Origin: DAOVRD01 sp964521715
GTDB lineage: Bacteria; Planctomycetota; Brocadiia; SM23-32
DNA length: 64,000 bases
Direction of reading: 5' to 3'
Assembly: GCA_964521715.1 (NCBI GenBank)
Contig: CAZFSS010000011.1
Coordinates: 62,001-126,000 of the forward strand
The number at the start of each line of letters is the position of its first letter. Position 1 is the first letter of the stretch. This document shows, piece by piece, positions 1-8,627 of this stretch. A program made the translations under genes and the position numbers. The notes under the pieces were generated by a model. It made no database searches. It was given only the letters and a program-made list of their open reading frames with translations, and was not told the origin of the DNA.

Positions 1-416
1 CTGTGGCCGCCAACAACCTGGCCGACATGCTCCTGGCGCAAGAAAGGGACCTGCCGCTGGCGCTGGCCTTCGCGTATCTGGCGTACACCCATTCGCGGGG
101 CACCCCGCAGGAGGCGGAGGTCGCGGACACGCTCGCCCACGCCCTCATCAAGATGGGCTACCCTCTGTATGCCCTGGCGGCCGCACGCCTGGCCGCCGGC
201 GCGAAGCCGGACGCGGCGGACCGCCAGTTCAGGCTGGGGCTCGCGGAGGCAGCCGCCGGCAACACGGAGGCGGCCGTGGCAGCGCTCGCGCGGGCCCGGG
301 CGCAGAGCCCCGAGGCCGAGTGGGTGCCCTTCGCCGGGCAGCTTCTGGAGAAGCTGAAGAAGGGCGAAGAGCGGCCGGCGGAATCAGGCGGCGGGCCGGG
401 CGCCGCGGCCGAGTGA
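1..416 (+). CDS. TPR-repeat protein, C-terminal fragment (5' end outside window)
   Basis: The open frame enters from the left edge and ends at a TGA at 414-416, so only the last ~138 residues are visible. They are Ala/Leu-rich helical pairs with the spacing of tetratricopeptide repeats (for example LAHALIKMGYPLYALAAARL, then GLAEAAAGNTEAAVAALARA), followed by a low-complexity Glu/Gly/Ala tail. TPR proteins mediate protein-protein contacts. Its position 65 bp before an exosortase, on the same strand, fits the large TPR proteins commonly encoded in PEP-CTERM/exosortase-exopolysaccharide loci, but that assignment is inference from context. The true start and the number of repeats cannot be seen. 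Confidence 0.7.
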   Translation, partial: VAANNLADMLLAQERDLPLALAFAYLAYTHSRGTPQEAEVADTLAHALIKMGYPLYALAAARLAAGAKPDAADRQFRLGLAEAAAGNTEAAVAALARARAQSPEAEWVPFAGQLLEKLKKGEERPAESGGGPGAAAE

Positions 417-481
417 CCTGCGGTTCGGCCGCTGCTTCCGCCGCTGTTTCGGCCGCATTGCCCTGAGGGCCGGACGACGGC

Positions 482-2239
482 ATGAGCGCTGGCGAAACAC
501 ATCAGCCTCTCGAGGCCGTGGACGGCGGGCGTCCCCGTCGCCTCCGCTGGCCGGCCGTTTGGGCCGCGCTGGCGGCGCTCATCGCGGCGGACTACGCGTG
601 GACCCTCCATGATCTTGTGCGGGGCTGGCTTGCCAAAGACCGCCTGCTCTTGGGGCTGGTGGTGCTGGCGGGGGCGGCCTACCTGACATGGGACAGGCGG
701 CGGCAAGTGGCGCGCGCGCCGATCCGGCCCTCGAAGTGGGGACTCGCCTTCATGTTCGGGGCGCTGCTCGTCTTGCTTGTGGGAACGCGGGCCAGGCTCG
801 TGTCGCACGTCATCGACGTCGGGGGCATGAGCAGCGTCTTCCTGCGCGGCGTGTCGCTCGTCATGCTGCTCTGCGGGACGGTGATCGCGTTCGCCGGATG
901 GCAGGCCATGCGTCCCCTGTGGCTGCCGGCCGTGCTGCTGCTCTTCATCTACCCGGAGAACTACTTCACCGCGTACTGGGTCCCGTTGCGCTTGCAGACG
1001 CTGGCCGCTGTCGCCAGCGAGAAGATCGTCGCTGCGTTGGGGAACGTCGTCGTCCGCGAGGGACACGAGTTGGGCACGGCCGGGTTCACGGCAAACGTGG
1101 AGGAGGCGTGCAGCGGCATTCGGTCGCTGATGACGGTGGTGCCGGCGGCGCTGTTCATGGGTGGCTGCGCGCTGCGCAAGGCAGGGAGCAAGATCGCGCT
1201 CGTCCTGATAGCCGTGCCCCTTACGGTGCTGGCGAACGTCTTCCGCGTCAGCACCACGGTGCTTCTGGGCATCTACGTGGGAGAGCGGGCAGCCGAGGGC
1301 TTCTTCCACTACTTCGCGGGATTCGGGGTGTTCTTGGTGTGCCTCCTCGGCTTGCTGGTGGTGATGAAGATGCTGGCGCTGGTTGAGGACGCCGACCGCC
1401 GCGGGGCCGACGAGCGGCGCGTCCTGGCCCCTGAAGATGCTCAACCGGCCGGCGCGGACGGTTTCACTCCGCTCAGGCCACGCGGGGCGCTGTTGGCCGC
1501 GGGCATCGTTCTGGCGGCCGGCCTGCTCTTCCAGGCGTTTGAGACGCGGCGTTTGCACGAGGCCATGCGGAGGTACCCGGCCGAACTGCGGGACGAACTC
1601 CCCCTGAGTGTGGACGGGTGGGAGGGCAGGGACGCCTCCCTTCCGCCCGAGGCCCTGCAGGAGATCCTCGCCGAGAGGCAGCCCACGGACTGGCTCTGCC
1701 GGCAATACCGGGCGGCGCGCAGCGAGCCGCTCGATGTCATCGCGCTCTACTGGACCGTCGGGGCCGGGACATTGGGCGTGAGGCGGGGGCATTCGGCCGA
1801 GTTCTGCCTGCCTTCGCGCGGAATGCAGCAGGTATGGTCGCGGGACGTCACGGTCCCCACGGATTCGGAGCTCATCCCGGAGATAGCGCTGCGCATGGGC
1901 AAGTTCTCCGGGCTCGGCACCAGCGTCCTGGTCACAACCTGGCAGCAGGCCGGCCTCAGGCCGTTCTCCCGGGTGCCCGCGCGCGTGCCGGCGGGCGCTC
2001 TGGACAAGTTTGCCTTCGGCGCCAAGGCCGTGCTCTGGCCCGGCCAGTTCCTGTGCCCTGAGCTCTTGGTGCAGATCAGCAGCGCCTGCCGCGGCGACGA
2101 GGAGGACGTCGTGGCGCGGCACCGCGAGTTCGCCGCCGCGCTCATCCCCCCGGCCGTGCAAGCGCTCCTGTTGCGCGCGGAGGACGGGAAGCAGGCGCAG
2201 GCCGCTGGCCCCGGCCTGCGCGTGGAATCACCTCCCTGA
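482..2239 (+). CDS. Exosortase fused to EpsI domain
   Basis: This 585-residue protein joins two modules. Residues ~20-310 form a polytopic exosortase with the invariant cysteine-transpeptidase triad visible: Cys210 in EEACSGIRS, Arg255 in NVFRVSTT, and His276 in FFHYFAGFG. Residues ~330-585 match the EpsI/exosortase C-terminal associated domain, with HSAEFCLPSRG around His437-Cys442. Exosortases are membrane enzymes that cut and transfer proteins bearing PEP-CTERM-type sorting signals, and EpsI is the associated exopolysaccharide-locus factor; fusions of the two are known. The stop codon overlaps, tail to tail, the end of the leftward exopolysaccharide operon, which fits the usual genomic linkage. 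No PEP-CTERM substrate was recognised in the window. Confidence 0.9.
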   Translation: MSAGETHQPLEAVDGGRPRRLRWPAVWAALAALIAADYAWTLHDLVRGWLAKDRLLLGLVVLAGAAYLTWDRRRQVARAPIRPSKWGLAFMFGALLVLLVGTRARLVSHVIDVGGMSSVFLRGVSLVMLLCGTVIAFAGWQAMRPLWLPAVLLLFIYPENYFTAYWVPLRLQTLAAVASEKIVAALGNVVVREGHELGTAGFTANVEEACSGIRSLMTVVPAALFMGGCALRKAGSKIALVLIAVPLTVLANVFRVSTTVLLGIYVGERAAEGFFHYFAGFGVFLVCLLGLLVVMKMLALVEDADRRGADERRVLAPEDAQPAGADGFTPLRPRGALLAAGIVLAAGLLFQAFETRRLHEAMRRYPAELRDELPLSVDGWEGRDASLPPEALQEILAERQPTDWLCRQYRAARSEPLDVIALYWTVGAGTLGVRRGHSAEFCLPSRGMQQVWSRDVTVPTDSELIPEIALRMGKFSGLGTSVLVTTWQQAGLRPFSRVPARVPAGALDKFAFGAKAVLWPGQFLCPELLVQISSACRGDEEDVVARHREFAAALIPPAVQALLLRAEDGKQAQAAGPGLRVESPP

Positions 2240-3406
2240 TGGGGTCCATCGCTGCACCCGCCGCCCGCGGGCATGCTCGATCACGGCGCCGAAGGCTGTC
2301 AGGTGTTGCCGGACGAACTCATAGGCCGTGCTCGCCAGGGGAAGCCCTGTCCCCGCCAATGACGCCAGCCATCCCGCTCCTGCCGCCAGGTAGAATGCTG
2401 CCTGACCTGCGGCCAGCGCGGACCATGGCGCGGAACCGGCCATCGCGGCGCCCGCTGCGGACGCCGCAAGCAGCACGGCTGCCGGCAAGGCGAGATGGAA
2501 CCGGGCCGTCTTGTGCCAGAAGACGATGACGCGAACCCACCAGGCGAGCCGGCGCCGGTAGGCCTTTATGGTCTGGAGGGCGCGCAGGACCGTGCGCCTG
2601 CGACGCCGGCCCGCGGCCTCCTCCTCCCCTGGAAACGGCGTGCGGACCGCCGCCCCCGGAGCGAACGCGCACCGCCTGCCCTGGGCCAGAACCGACAGGG
2701 GCATGGCGAAGTCCGTGTTGGCGTCCGGCGGCAGCTCTTCCAGCAGTTCGCTGCGCATGACGATGAGCTGCCCGGGCGCCGAGACGAGGACGCCCATTCG
2801 GCCCTCGGCGTGCCGCACTGCGTTCTCCAGGCGCCAGTAGTGGCCCTCCGAGCGGACCGCGGCGCTGGGGCCGAACCGGTAACGGACCTCGCCGCCCACC
2901 AGGCCGACCGCCGGGTCAGCCATCTGCGCCACGGCGGCCCGCAGGGCCCCCTCGGCGAACTCCGAGTCCGCGTCCGTGAAGCACAGCAGCCCCGCGCCCA
3001 ACCGCCCCGCCTCGCGGGCACGGTTGAGGGCCGCGTTCTTGCCGCGGTTCTCGTCCAGGCGGAACAGGGAGATCCGACCGTCCTCACTCGCCAGCTCCTC
3101 GACCAACCGGCCCGATCCGTCCGTCGATCCGTCGTCTACGACGAGTATGGTCAGCCTGTCCCCCGGGTAGTCCTGCGCCAGCGCGTTACGGATGCGGTCC
3201 CGGATTGATCCTGCCTCGTTATAGCACGAGATGACGACCTGGAGACCGGGCCAGCCGCCGTCGGGCTGCCGCTCCGCGCCGGGCTCGGCCCGCCGCAGCC
3301 GTGCCAGCGTAAAGAGCACGAGGGGGAAGAGCAGGTAAGTGCAGGCGATGAACGCCCCGGAGGTGATGGCCAGGCCCAAGAGGACGGCTTGCAGCGAGTC
3401 GTTCAT
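2228..3406 (-). CDS. Family 2 glycosyltransferase, membrane-anchored
   Basis: The 392-residue protein has an N-terminal membrane helix (~8-35), a GT-A fold catalytic region and two to three C-terminal helices. Diagnostic GT2 motifs are the VISCYNE strand (~58-64), DDGSTDGSG (~91-99) and the metal-binding DAD at ~145-147. It should transfer a sugar from a nucleotide-sugar to a growing polysaccharide at the cytoplasmic face of the membrane. It is the last gene of the leftward polysaccharide operon: its ATG overlaps the preceding stop as ATGA, and its own stop overlaps the exosortase stop. The substrate cannot be predicted. The QxxRW motif typical of processive synthases is not clear, so a single-addition or short-chain role is more likely. 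Confidence 0.85.
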   Translation of the reverse strand: MNDSLQAVLLGLAITSGAFIACTYLLFPLVLFTLARLRRAEPGAERQPDGGWPGLQVVISCYNEAGSIRDRIRNALAQDYPGDRLTILVVDDGSTDGSGRLVEELASEDGRISLFRLDENRGKNAALNRAREAGRLGAGLLCFTDADSEFAEGALRAAVAQMADPAVGLVGGEVRYRFGPSAAVRSEGHYWRLENAVRHAEGRMGVLVSAPGQLIVMRSELLEELPPDANTDFAMPLSVLAQGRRCAFAPGAAVRTPFPGEEEAAGRRRRRTVLRALQTIKAYRRRLAWWVRVIVFWHKTARFHLALPAAVLLAASAAGAAMAGSAPWSALAAGQAAFYLAAGAGWLASLAGTGLPLASTAYEFVRQHLTAFGAVIEHARGRRVQRWTPSGR

Positions 3407-4854
3407 GGCGGGCTGCCTCCGCCGTTCTCCGAACGGGGCGAGAGCCCGCGGGCGGGCCCAATCGCGCCGGGGGTGCGCGTCACGTTGCTGATGACCGCCT
3501 TGAACTTGCCCGCGGGGCCCCGCGGGATGGCGGCGAGGTACTCGAACCGGATGGCGGCATCGCCGAGGAATTGCCGGGCGTCCTCCCTGAGCGCCCGCTC
3601 ACTGCGCGCGTCCCAGCCCTCGCCCGGCACGATCCGGAATCGGAAGTCCGCCGGCGACTCCTGAATGACCTGGGCCTCGACCAGCGGGAGGGCCGCCTTG
3701 AACAGGCTGTTCAACGAGCCCAGACGCCTTCCGTCCTTCAGCACGATCACGTCCTCGCGTCGGCCGTCGATCTTGTCCAGGACGGGGAAGGCGCAGCCGC
3801 AGTCGCAGCGCTGGTCCTCGGCCCAGGCGGCCCGGTCGCCGATGCGGTAGCGGATCAGCGGCTGCGCGAAGTTGACGAACGAAGTGCAGACTACGTCGCC
3901 GGCCCGGCCGGGCGGGCAGGGCTCGCCGGCCTCGTCGACGATCTCCAAGACTCCGGCGTCCGTGGACACGTGCATGCGCCCCGCTCTGCATTCGAAGCCG
4001 AAGAGGCACGCTTCGGCGCAACCGTAGGTGTCCACAACCGGGCAGCCGAACACCTCGCCGATTAGTCGGCGCTGGGAGTCATAGAGCGGGCCGGCGCTGC
4101 TGATGACGACCTGGAACGTTATGCCCTTGCAGCCCGACTGATGCACCATGCCGGCCAGCAGGGCCAGCGCGGAGGCCGACCCGTACAGGTAGCGGGTCGG
4201 CCTCCGCCGCAGCTCGTCCGCATACGCCTGGGCATACTCGGGACCGAGGTGGAGGCGTGACATGTACCGCTGCTTCAGGGCGTGGTTCCAGACCCAGAAG
4301 GGGGGCCTTGCCTGGGCGCGGGGGACGACGGCTCTGCCTCCGAGATTCGTCCAGCTCGAACGGCGGTCGACGCCGCTCGGCAGCCTCCACCGCGCCTCGA
4401 AGTAGGCGTAGAACTCCGCCTCGGCCGCGCGGTCGCGGTAAAGCGTGAGCGGAGTGCCGGTCGTGCCGCTGGTGTGGAGCTGCCGGAGGCGGCGCCGGCT
4501 CAGGCGGCCGTCCACGAAGTCGAGCGGGCGCTCGCGCAGGGCCTGCTTCTCGGTGACGGGAACGCGCTCCGTGAGCGCCCCGACCGAATCGATGCGCCCC
4601 GGGTCGATGCCGTTGCTGCGGAACAGCTCCCGGTAGTACGCCACATGAGGCACCAGGTTCATGAGCCTGCGGATCTGCCGGTCCGACTGCTCGGCCAGTT
4701 GCGAGGCCGTCCAGGTCATGCGCTCCAGGGCGCCGGGCAGGGCCCGGCGGAACTCCTCCCCGTAGCGCCAGCGCCGGAGCCAGTAGCCTTCGAGGGTGGC
4801 CGCAAGGTCCCGAAGCGTTCCGGGCAGCCTGTGATACAGACTGATGGCCCTCAC
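3403..4854 (-). CDS. CapK/PaaK-like adenylate-forming enzyme
   Basis: The 483-residue protein resembles the phenylacetate-CoA ligase (PaaK)/CapK family. It has the Ser/Thr/Gly-rich nucleotide loop HTSGTTGTPLTLYRD, a YGSASALALLA segment, and a GDRAAW/CDCGC region with closely spaced cysteines near residue 370. Members in capsule loci are thought to activate an acyl or amino acid for decoration of the polysaccharide; the substrate here is unknown. The start is taken as the GTG at 4852-4854 because it overlaps the upstream glycosyltransferase stop as GTGA. The longer open frame upstream is only an antisense-free shadow of that gene. It lies inside the polysaccharide operon with 4-bp overlaps at both ends. 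Confidence 0.82.
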   Translation of the reverse strand: MRAISLYHRLPGTLRDLAATLEGYWLRRWRYGEEFRRALPGALERMTWTASQLAEQSDRQIRRLMNLVPHVAYYRELFRSNGIDPGRIDSVGALTERVPVTEKQALRERPLDFVDGRLSRRRLRQLHTSGTTGTPLTLYRDRAAEAEFYAYFEARWRLPSGVDRRSSWTNLGGRAVVPRAQARPPFWVWNHALKQRYMSRLHLGPEYAQAYADELRRRPTRYLYGSASALALLAGMVHQSGCKGITFQVVISSAGPLYDSQRRLIGEVFGCPVVDTYGCAEACLFGFECRAGRMHVSTDAGVLEIVDEAGEPCPPGRAGDVVCTSFVNFAQPLIRYRIGDRAAWAEDQRCDCGCAFPVLDKIDGRREDVIVLKDGRRLGSLNSLFKAALPLVEAQVIQESPADFRFRIVPGEGWDARSERALREDARQFLGDAAIRFEYLAAIPRGPAGKFKAVISNVTRTPGAIGPARGLSPRSENGGGSPP

Positions 4855-5888
4855 CGGTGCCCCCCCCTGGAGGATGCCGCCTCCGCCAGGAGCCTCTCCC
4901 ACTTGGGTCGCACGCTCTCCCAGGACGCGATTCGGACGGCCGCGCGCGCCGCTTGCGACAGCGAATCCGCCCTGGCTGGATCGGCCAGCAGGGAATCGCA
5001 CGCCTCGGCCATCGCCGCATCGTCGTCGTCGGGCACAAGAACGCCCGTCACTCCGTCCTCGATCACGTGCCGCATGCCGCCGACGTCCGTCGCCACGACT
5101 GGCAGCCCCAGGGCCATCGCCTCCAGCACCGTGACCGGCTGATTGTCGATCCGGCTCGTGTGGAGGAAGAAATCGCACTCGCGCGAGAGGCGGTAGATGC
5201 TCTCCTTGGGGAGCTTGCCGGTAAAGCGGATCTGGCCGGCAACGCCGAGCTTGCGCGCCAGGGAGCGGGTCGCTTTCATGCAGCCCGCGTCGGGTCCCGC
5301 CATCGTCAGCGCGGCCCCATCGTGGGTCGAGGCGATCCTGGCGAAGGCCCTGACGGCCATCGGCGGGTTGTAGATCCGATGGAACCTCCGCAGCCACAGG
5401 TAACGCGGACGCCATGGACGTGCCGGGCGCGGCTCGTACCTCTCGATGGGCACCATGTTGGGGATGACCCGGATGCCGGGCCGGTACGCCGCCAGCCCGC
5501 CGGCCAGGTAGTCCGATGCGGCGACCACCGCGCTCGCCTCCGCCAGGTAGGTCCCAAACCGGCGCGCGTGCAGCCGCGCCCACCGGGGCAGGTTGCCTCC
5601 CTGGAGGACGGCGACGTACGGCCTGCCGGCGCACCTAGCCGCCGCGCCGCACAGGTAGGCCCACAGGAACGCCTGTCCGCTGAAGGTGTCGATCAACGCC
5701 AGGTCATACCGGTCGCGCCGACTCAGGACCGAGTGGAGCATGTCCGCGAGCCGGAGCGGCTTGGAGGCAAGCGCGGACGTCATCGTCACCTCGTGGCCGA
5801 TCTCCCGCAGCCTCGGCGCCAGGGACTGCATGGCCTGGGGGGTCGCCGCTTCGTTAGCCAGGTAGTTGCCGATGCAGAGTACTCTCAT
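4851..5888 (-). CDS. Family 4 glycosyltransferase
   Basis: The 345-residue protein has GT-B architecture. The C-terminal half carries the GT4 signature with the donor-binding segment TVLEAMALGLPVVATDVGG and a preceding FFLHTSR strand; the N-terminal acceptor half begins MRVLCIGNYL. Predicted role: addition of one sugar to the lipid-linked repeat unit of the surface polysaccharide. The gene overlaps its neighbours on both sides by 4 bp (ATGA with the polymerase, GTGA with the CapK-like enzyme), implying translational coupling. The sugar specificity cannot be read from the sequence. Confidence 0.88.
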   Translation of the reverse strand: MRVLCIGNYLANEAATPQAMQSLAPRLREIGHEVTMTSALASKPLRLADMLHSVLSRRDRYDLALIDTFSGQAFLWAYLCGAAARCAGRPYVAVLQGGNLPRWARLHARRFGTYLAEASAVVAASDYLAGGLAAYRPGIRVIPNMVPIERYEPRPARPWRPRYLWLRRFHRIYNPPMAVRAFARIASTHDGAALTMAGPDAGCMKATRSLARKLGVAGQIRFTGKLPKESIYRLSRECDFFLHTSRIDNQPVTVLEAMALGLPVVATDVGGMRHVIEDGVTGVLVPDDDDAAMAEACDSLLADPARADSLSQAARAAVRIASWESVRPKWERLLAEAASSRGGHR

Positions 5889-7267
5889 TGCCGCCGCACT
5901 GACGGCCTGTTCGCGTTAGGGGAACCTTCATCCGGGGATGAACCGTGACCATGCTCGGCTGTCTCCTGCGCCAACGCGGCGGACTGCAACACTGCGGCCG
6001 GAAGCCGGCTGCTGATGATGACCGAAAGCGGAAACGCATAGACCATCCACGAGCATGTGCCGTAGAACGACGCCAGCACTATCATGTGCGTCCATAGGCC
6101 CACCAACATGCCCGTGGGCACCATCACGTCGGCCCGAGGCCATCCCCTCCGCCGGGCGCGCCAGAGGCCGAGCAGGAAGCACGCGCATAGGCCGCCGTAC
6201 GCCGAGGCCCCCACTATGCCGAGCTCGCCCAGCACCTGCATCCACCCGCTATGCGGACCCCTCCCGACGAAATCCTCGCTGAGCATCCAGCCCTTGGGCG
6301 GTTCGGACATCGACAGCTCCCCGGGCCCGATCCCCAGCCAGGGCGACTCCCGGAACAGGCCGTACGCCTTCTCCCACATGAGGAGCCGCGCCGCGATGCT
6401 CTCCTGGTCCTCCGGCATCCTGTGGAAGTCGTACCGGTTCTCGAAGGTGGCCGTCCCCTCGCGCGCTATCTCCACGGCGCACCGCGCACGCGACTCCACC
6501 CAGTCCGGCAGCAGGGGCAGTATCGCCACGTACCCCAACGCTGCGGCGGCGGCGAGTGCGCCCGCCACCCACCTCACGTAGCCGCCGAACAGAAGGCACA
6601 CACAGGCCACGGCCACCCAGGAACCCCGGGAGCCCAGGAACAGGCACCCCGTCAGGAACAACAGCACGCTCGCCAGGTGCAACCCCAGGGGGCGGGCCAC
6701 GTTGCGTGGCCTGCTGAAAACGATCACGGCGCTGATGGAGAAGATCAGGCCAAGTCCGTTCTGCGTCCACGGCCCGAAGGTATCCGTGCCGAGGGTCCGC
6801 AGCGGTATCACCCAGCCCGCCAGGAGCAGCACGGCCACGTTCATGCACGTGTAGGTCGTTGTGCGGAGCCTGCCGACCGTCAAGATGCGGGCCATCACGA
6901 GCAGTTCAAGCGCCCAGAACGCCACCTTCCCGGCCCTGACCAAGGCGGCGGAGGACTGCGTCGCATGCAGAGCGCTGAGCCACGCCGCCCCCACGAGGCC
7001 GAGCACGAATGCCTCGGACCAGCCGAACGGCAGGCTGATGAGGTACTGCCTGGTCTCGCGGTTCGCAAGCCACGGCAGCGCCGCGATTGGGAAGACCCAG
7101 CTCGACAGGTAGGCCCCAAGGAAGGCGACACCAAACGACGAGAGCAGCCCCGTCAGCAGGAACGCCACGGTGGGCACGCTGTGCATGTGGGGCAGGGCGA
7201 TGTCGGCCGACCTCAGGTCGAGCACCAACCCCTCCGCCGGAGGCGTCCTGTAGGGCGAAGCAGTCAC
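5885..7267 (-). CDS. O-antigen ligase/polymerase-like membrane protein
   Basis: The 460-residue protein has about ten to twelve hydrophobic segments and a large soluble loop in the second half containing the Wzy_C-type region (around residues 300-360, with ESPWLGIGPGE and GPHSGWMQVLGELG). This H-x-x-W/G-x-G pattern is typical of O-antigen ligase (WaaL)/polymerase (Wzy) family proteins. It would polymerise repeat units or transfer a finished glycan at the outer face of the cytoplasmic membrane. It is embedded among glycosyltransferases with 4-bp overlaps on both sides. Ligase and polymerase activities cannot be separated by sequence. Confidence 0.82.
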   Translation of the reverse strand: MTASPYRTPPAEGLVLDLRSADIALPHMHSVPTVAFLLTGLLSSFGVAFLGAYLSSWVFPIAALPWLANRETRQYLISLPFGWSEAFVLGLVGAAWLSALHATQSSAALVRAGKVAFWALELLVMARILTVGRLRTTTYTCMNVAVLLLAGWVIPLRTLGTDTFGPWTQNGLGLIFSISAVIVFSRPRNVARPLGLHLASVLLFLTGCLFLGSRGSWVAVACVCLLFGGYVRWVAGALAAAAALGYVAILPLLPDWVESRARCAVEIAREGTATFENRYDFHRMPEDQESIAARLLMWEKAYGLFRESPWLGIGPGELSMSEPPKGWMLSEDFVGRGPHSGWMQVLGELGIVGASAYGGLCACFLLGLWRARRRGWPRADVMVPTGMLVGLWTHMIVLASFYGTCSWMVYAFPLSVIISSRLPAAVLQSAALAQETAEHGHGSSPDEGSPNANRPSVRRQ

Positions 7268-8517
7268 GCTTTCTCAAGTCCCCCGTGTGGCGTGTTCGCG
7301 TGGTTGCCGACCTCGCTCGGTTGGGCGTCGGCCGGCGCGGCAGTCCGGCGCTTTCCAGCGAAGCGCTCGACGGCTCCCACCAGTTCCCCGGCGCGCCTCT
7401 CCAGCGTGTTCGCCTCGGCCAGCTTACGGCTTCGGGCAATCATCCTGCGGCGCAGTTCGCCGTCGTCGATTACCCGGCGAATGCCGCGCGCCAGGGCCTC
7501 CGGGTCGCCAGGTTGGACCAGGACGGCGTGGACGCCGTCCCGCAGCACGCCCGGGATGCCTCCGACCGCCGTGGCCACCACCGGCAGGCTGTGCGCCATC
7601 GCTTCCCAGAGGGCGCGGGGAAACGCCTCCGCGTGCGAAGCCAGCACGTAGACGTCCGCTCCCCGGCAGACTGCAGATAGCTCGCGTCCGAGCCTGCGAA
7701 ACCCGTGATCCGTGAAGCGTTCCATGAGACCCGCCGCAGGGAGGGCGCGGCCCATTCTACGCATGACGTCGCTTCCCGGCTCCTCCCATCCGGCCATCTC
7801 CAGGCGCACGTCGAGCCCTTCCGCTACCAGCAGGCGGACCGCTTCCACCAGCTCCAGCAGCCCCTTCTCCGCGACGTAGCGACCTGTGTAAAGCAGACGG
7901 ATCGGCCTGCCCTGGCAGGTGTCCTCCCGATGGAAGAAGTCCCGCGCCGAAAGGGTGGTGGTCCTGGTCTCCATTAGATCGGGCACAACGCCGCGGTACT
8001 TCGTCAGCAGGGATCGGCTGTTCACGATCGTCAGCGCGCGCGTGGCCGCCCGGGTCTGAGCGACATCGTAGAGCTTGCCGAACAGCCTGACCAGCAAACG
8101 GCGCCAGAAGGGCTGTCCCGCTCCGGCCGAGCGCGCAAGGCGGTCACCCACCAGCAGCAGAGCCACGGGCAGGGGCCGGACGGCGGAGGCGAGCCGGGGC
8201 AGCAGCGAGCTCGGACCCCGGATCAGGAGCGCATCCAGGTCCCTTGAGTGTTGCCTGATCCTCCGGCAGAGCCCTCCGCCCAGAAGCAGCCGACGCGGCC
8301 CGCTGCCGCGAACGGGCAGTCGGACCCAATCGACGTTCGGCAGCCTCACGGGGTAGTCGCAGACCTCGCCCGGGTCCGGCTCGTGCAGGAAGCAGCGCAC
8401 CATCGCGCATACCCCGCCCAAGCTCTCGATGAAGACTCCCTGCGGCCCGGGCGTGGCGAACCCCGGCCCATCTGCTAGAGCTATGGCGGGCGCGTGATAG
8501 TAGAATCCCAGCCTCAT
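7264..8517 (-). CDS. Family 4 glycosyltransferase
   Basis: The 417-residue GT-B protein has a clear Glycos_transf_1 domain: IRLLYTGRYVAEKGLLELVEA near residue 210 and the donor-site block EAFPRALWEAMAHSLPVVATAVGG near residue 315. The N-terminal part is divergent, as is usual for the acceptor-binding half. Predicted to add a sugar to the operon's polysaccharide repeat. Its stop overlaps the start of the O-antigen polymerase-like gene (ATGA). Upstream there is a 110-bp gap to the next glycosyltransferase in which no promoter was recognised. Confidence 0.87.
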   Translation of the reverse strand: MRLGFYYHAPAIALADGPGFATPGPQGVFIESLGGVCAMVRCFLHEPDPGEVCDYPVRLPNVDWVRLPVRGSGPRRLLLGGGLCRRIRQHSRDLDALLIRGPSSLLPRLASAVRPLPVALLLVGDRLARSAGAGQPFWRRLLVRLFGKLYDVAQTRAATRALTIVNSRSLLTKYRGVVPDLMETRTTTLSARDFFHREDTCQGRPIRLLYTGRYVAEKGLLELVEAVRLLVAEGLDVRLEMAGWEEPGSDVMRRMGRALPAAGLMERFTDHGFRRLGRELSAVCRGADVYVLASHAEAFPRALWEAMAHSLPVVATAVGGIPGVLRDGVHAVLVQPGDPEALARGIRRVIDDGELRRRMIARSRKLAEANTLERRAGELVGAVERFAGKRRTAAPADAQPSEVGNHANTPHGGLEKA

Positions 8518-8627
8518 CCGCTGTGTCCCCGTCCGTCCGTAATAAGGATCGTGCCACAGGGACCCATGCGCCCTTCCGCCGTATCAGACCGCAGGCCGCC
8601 CCGACCCACTGACCGGCGTTCGGTGCG

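Noticed and set aside
158..2161. Long minus-strand open frame opposite the exosortase
   Set aside because: Its translation is His/Arg/Gln-rich low-complexity sequence with no domains, an antisense shadow of the high-GC exosortase gene.
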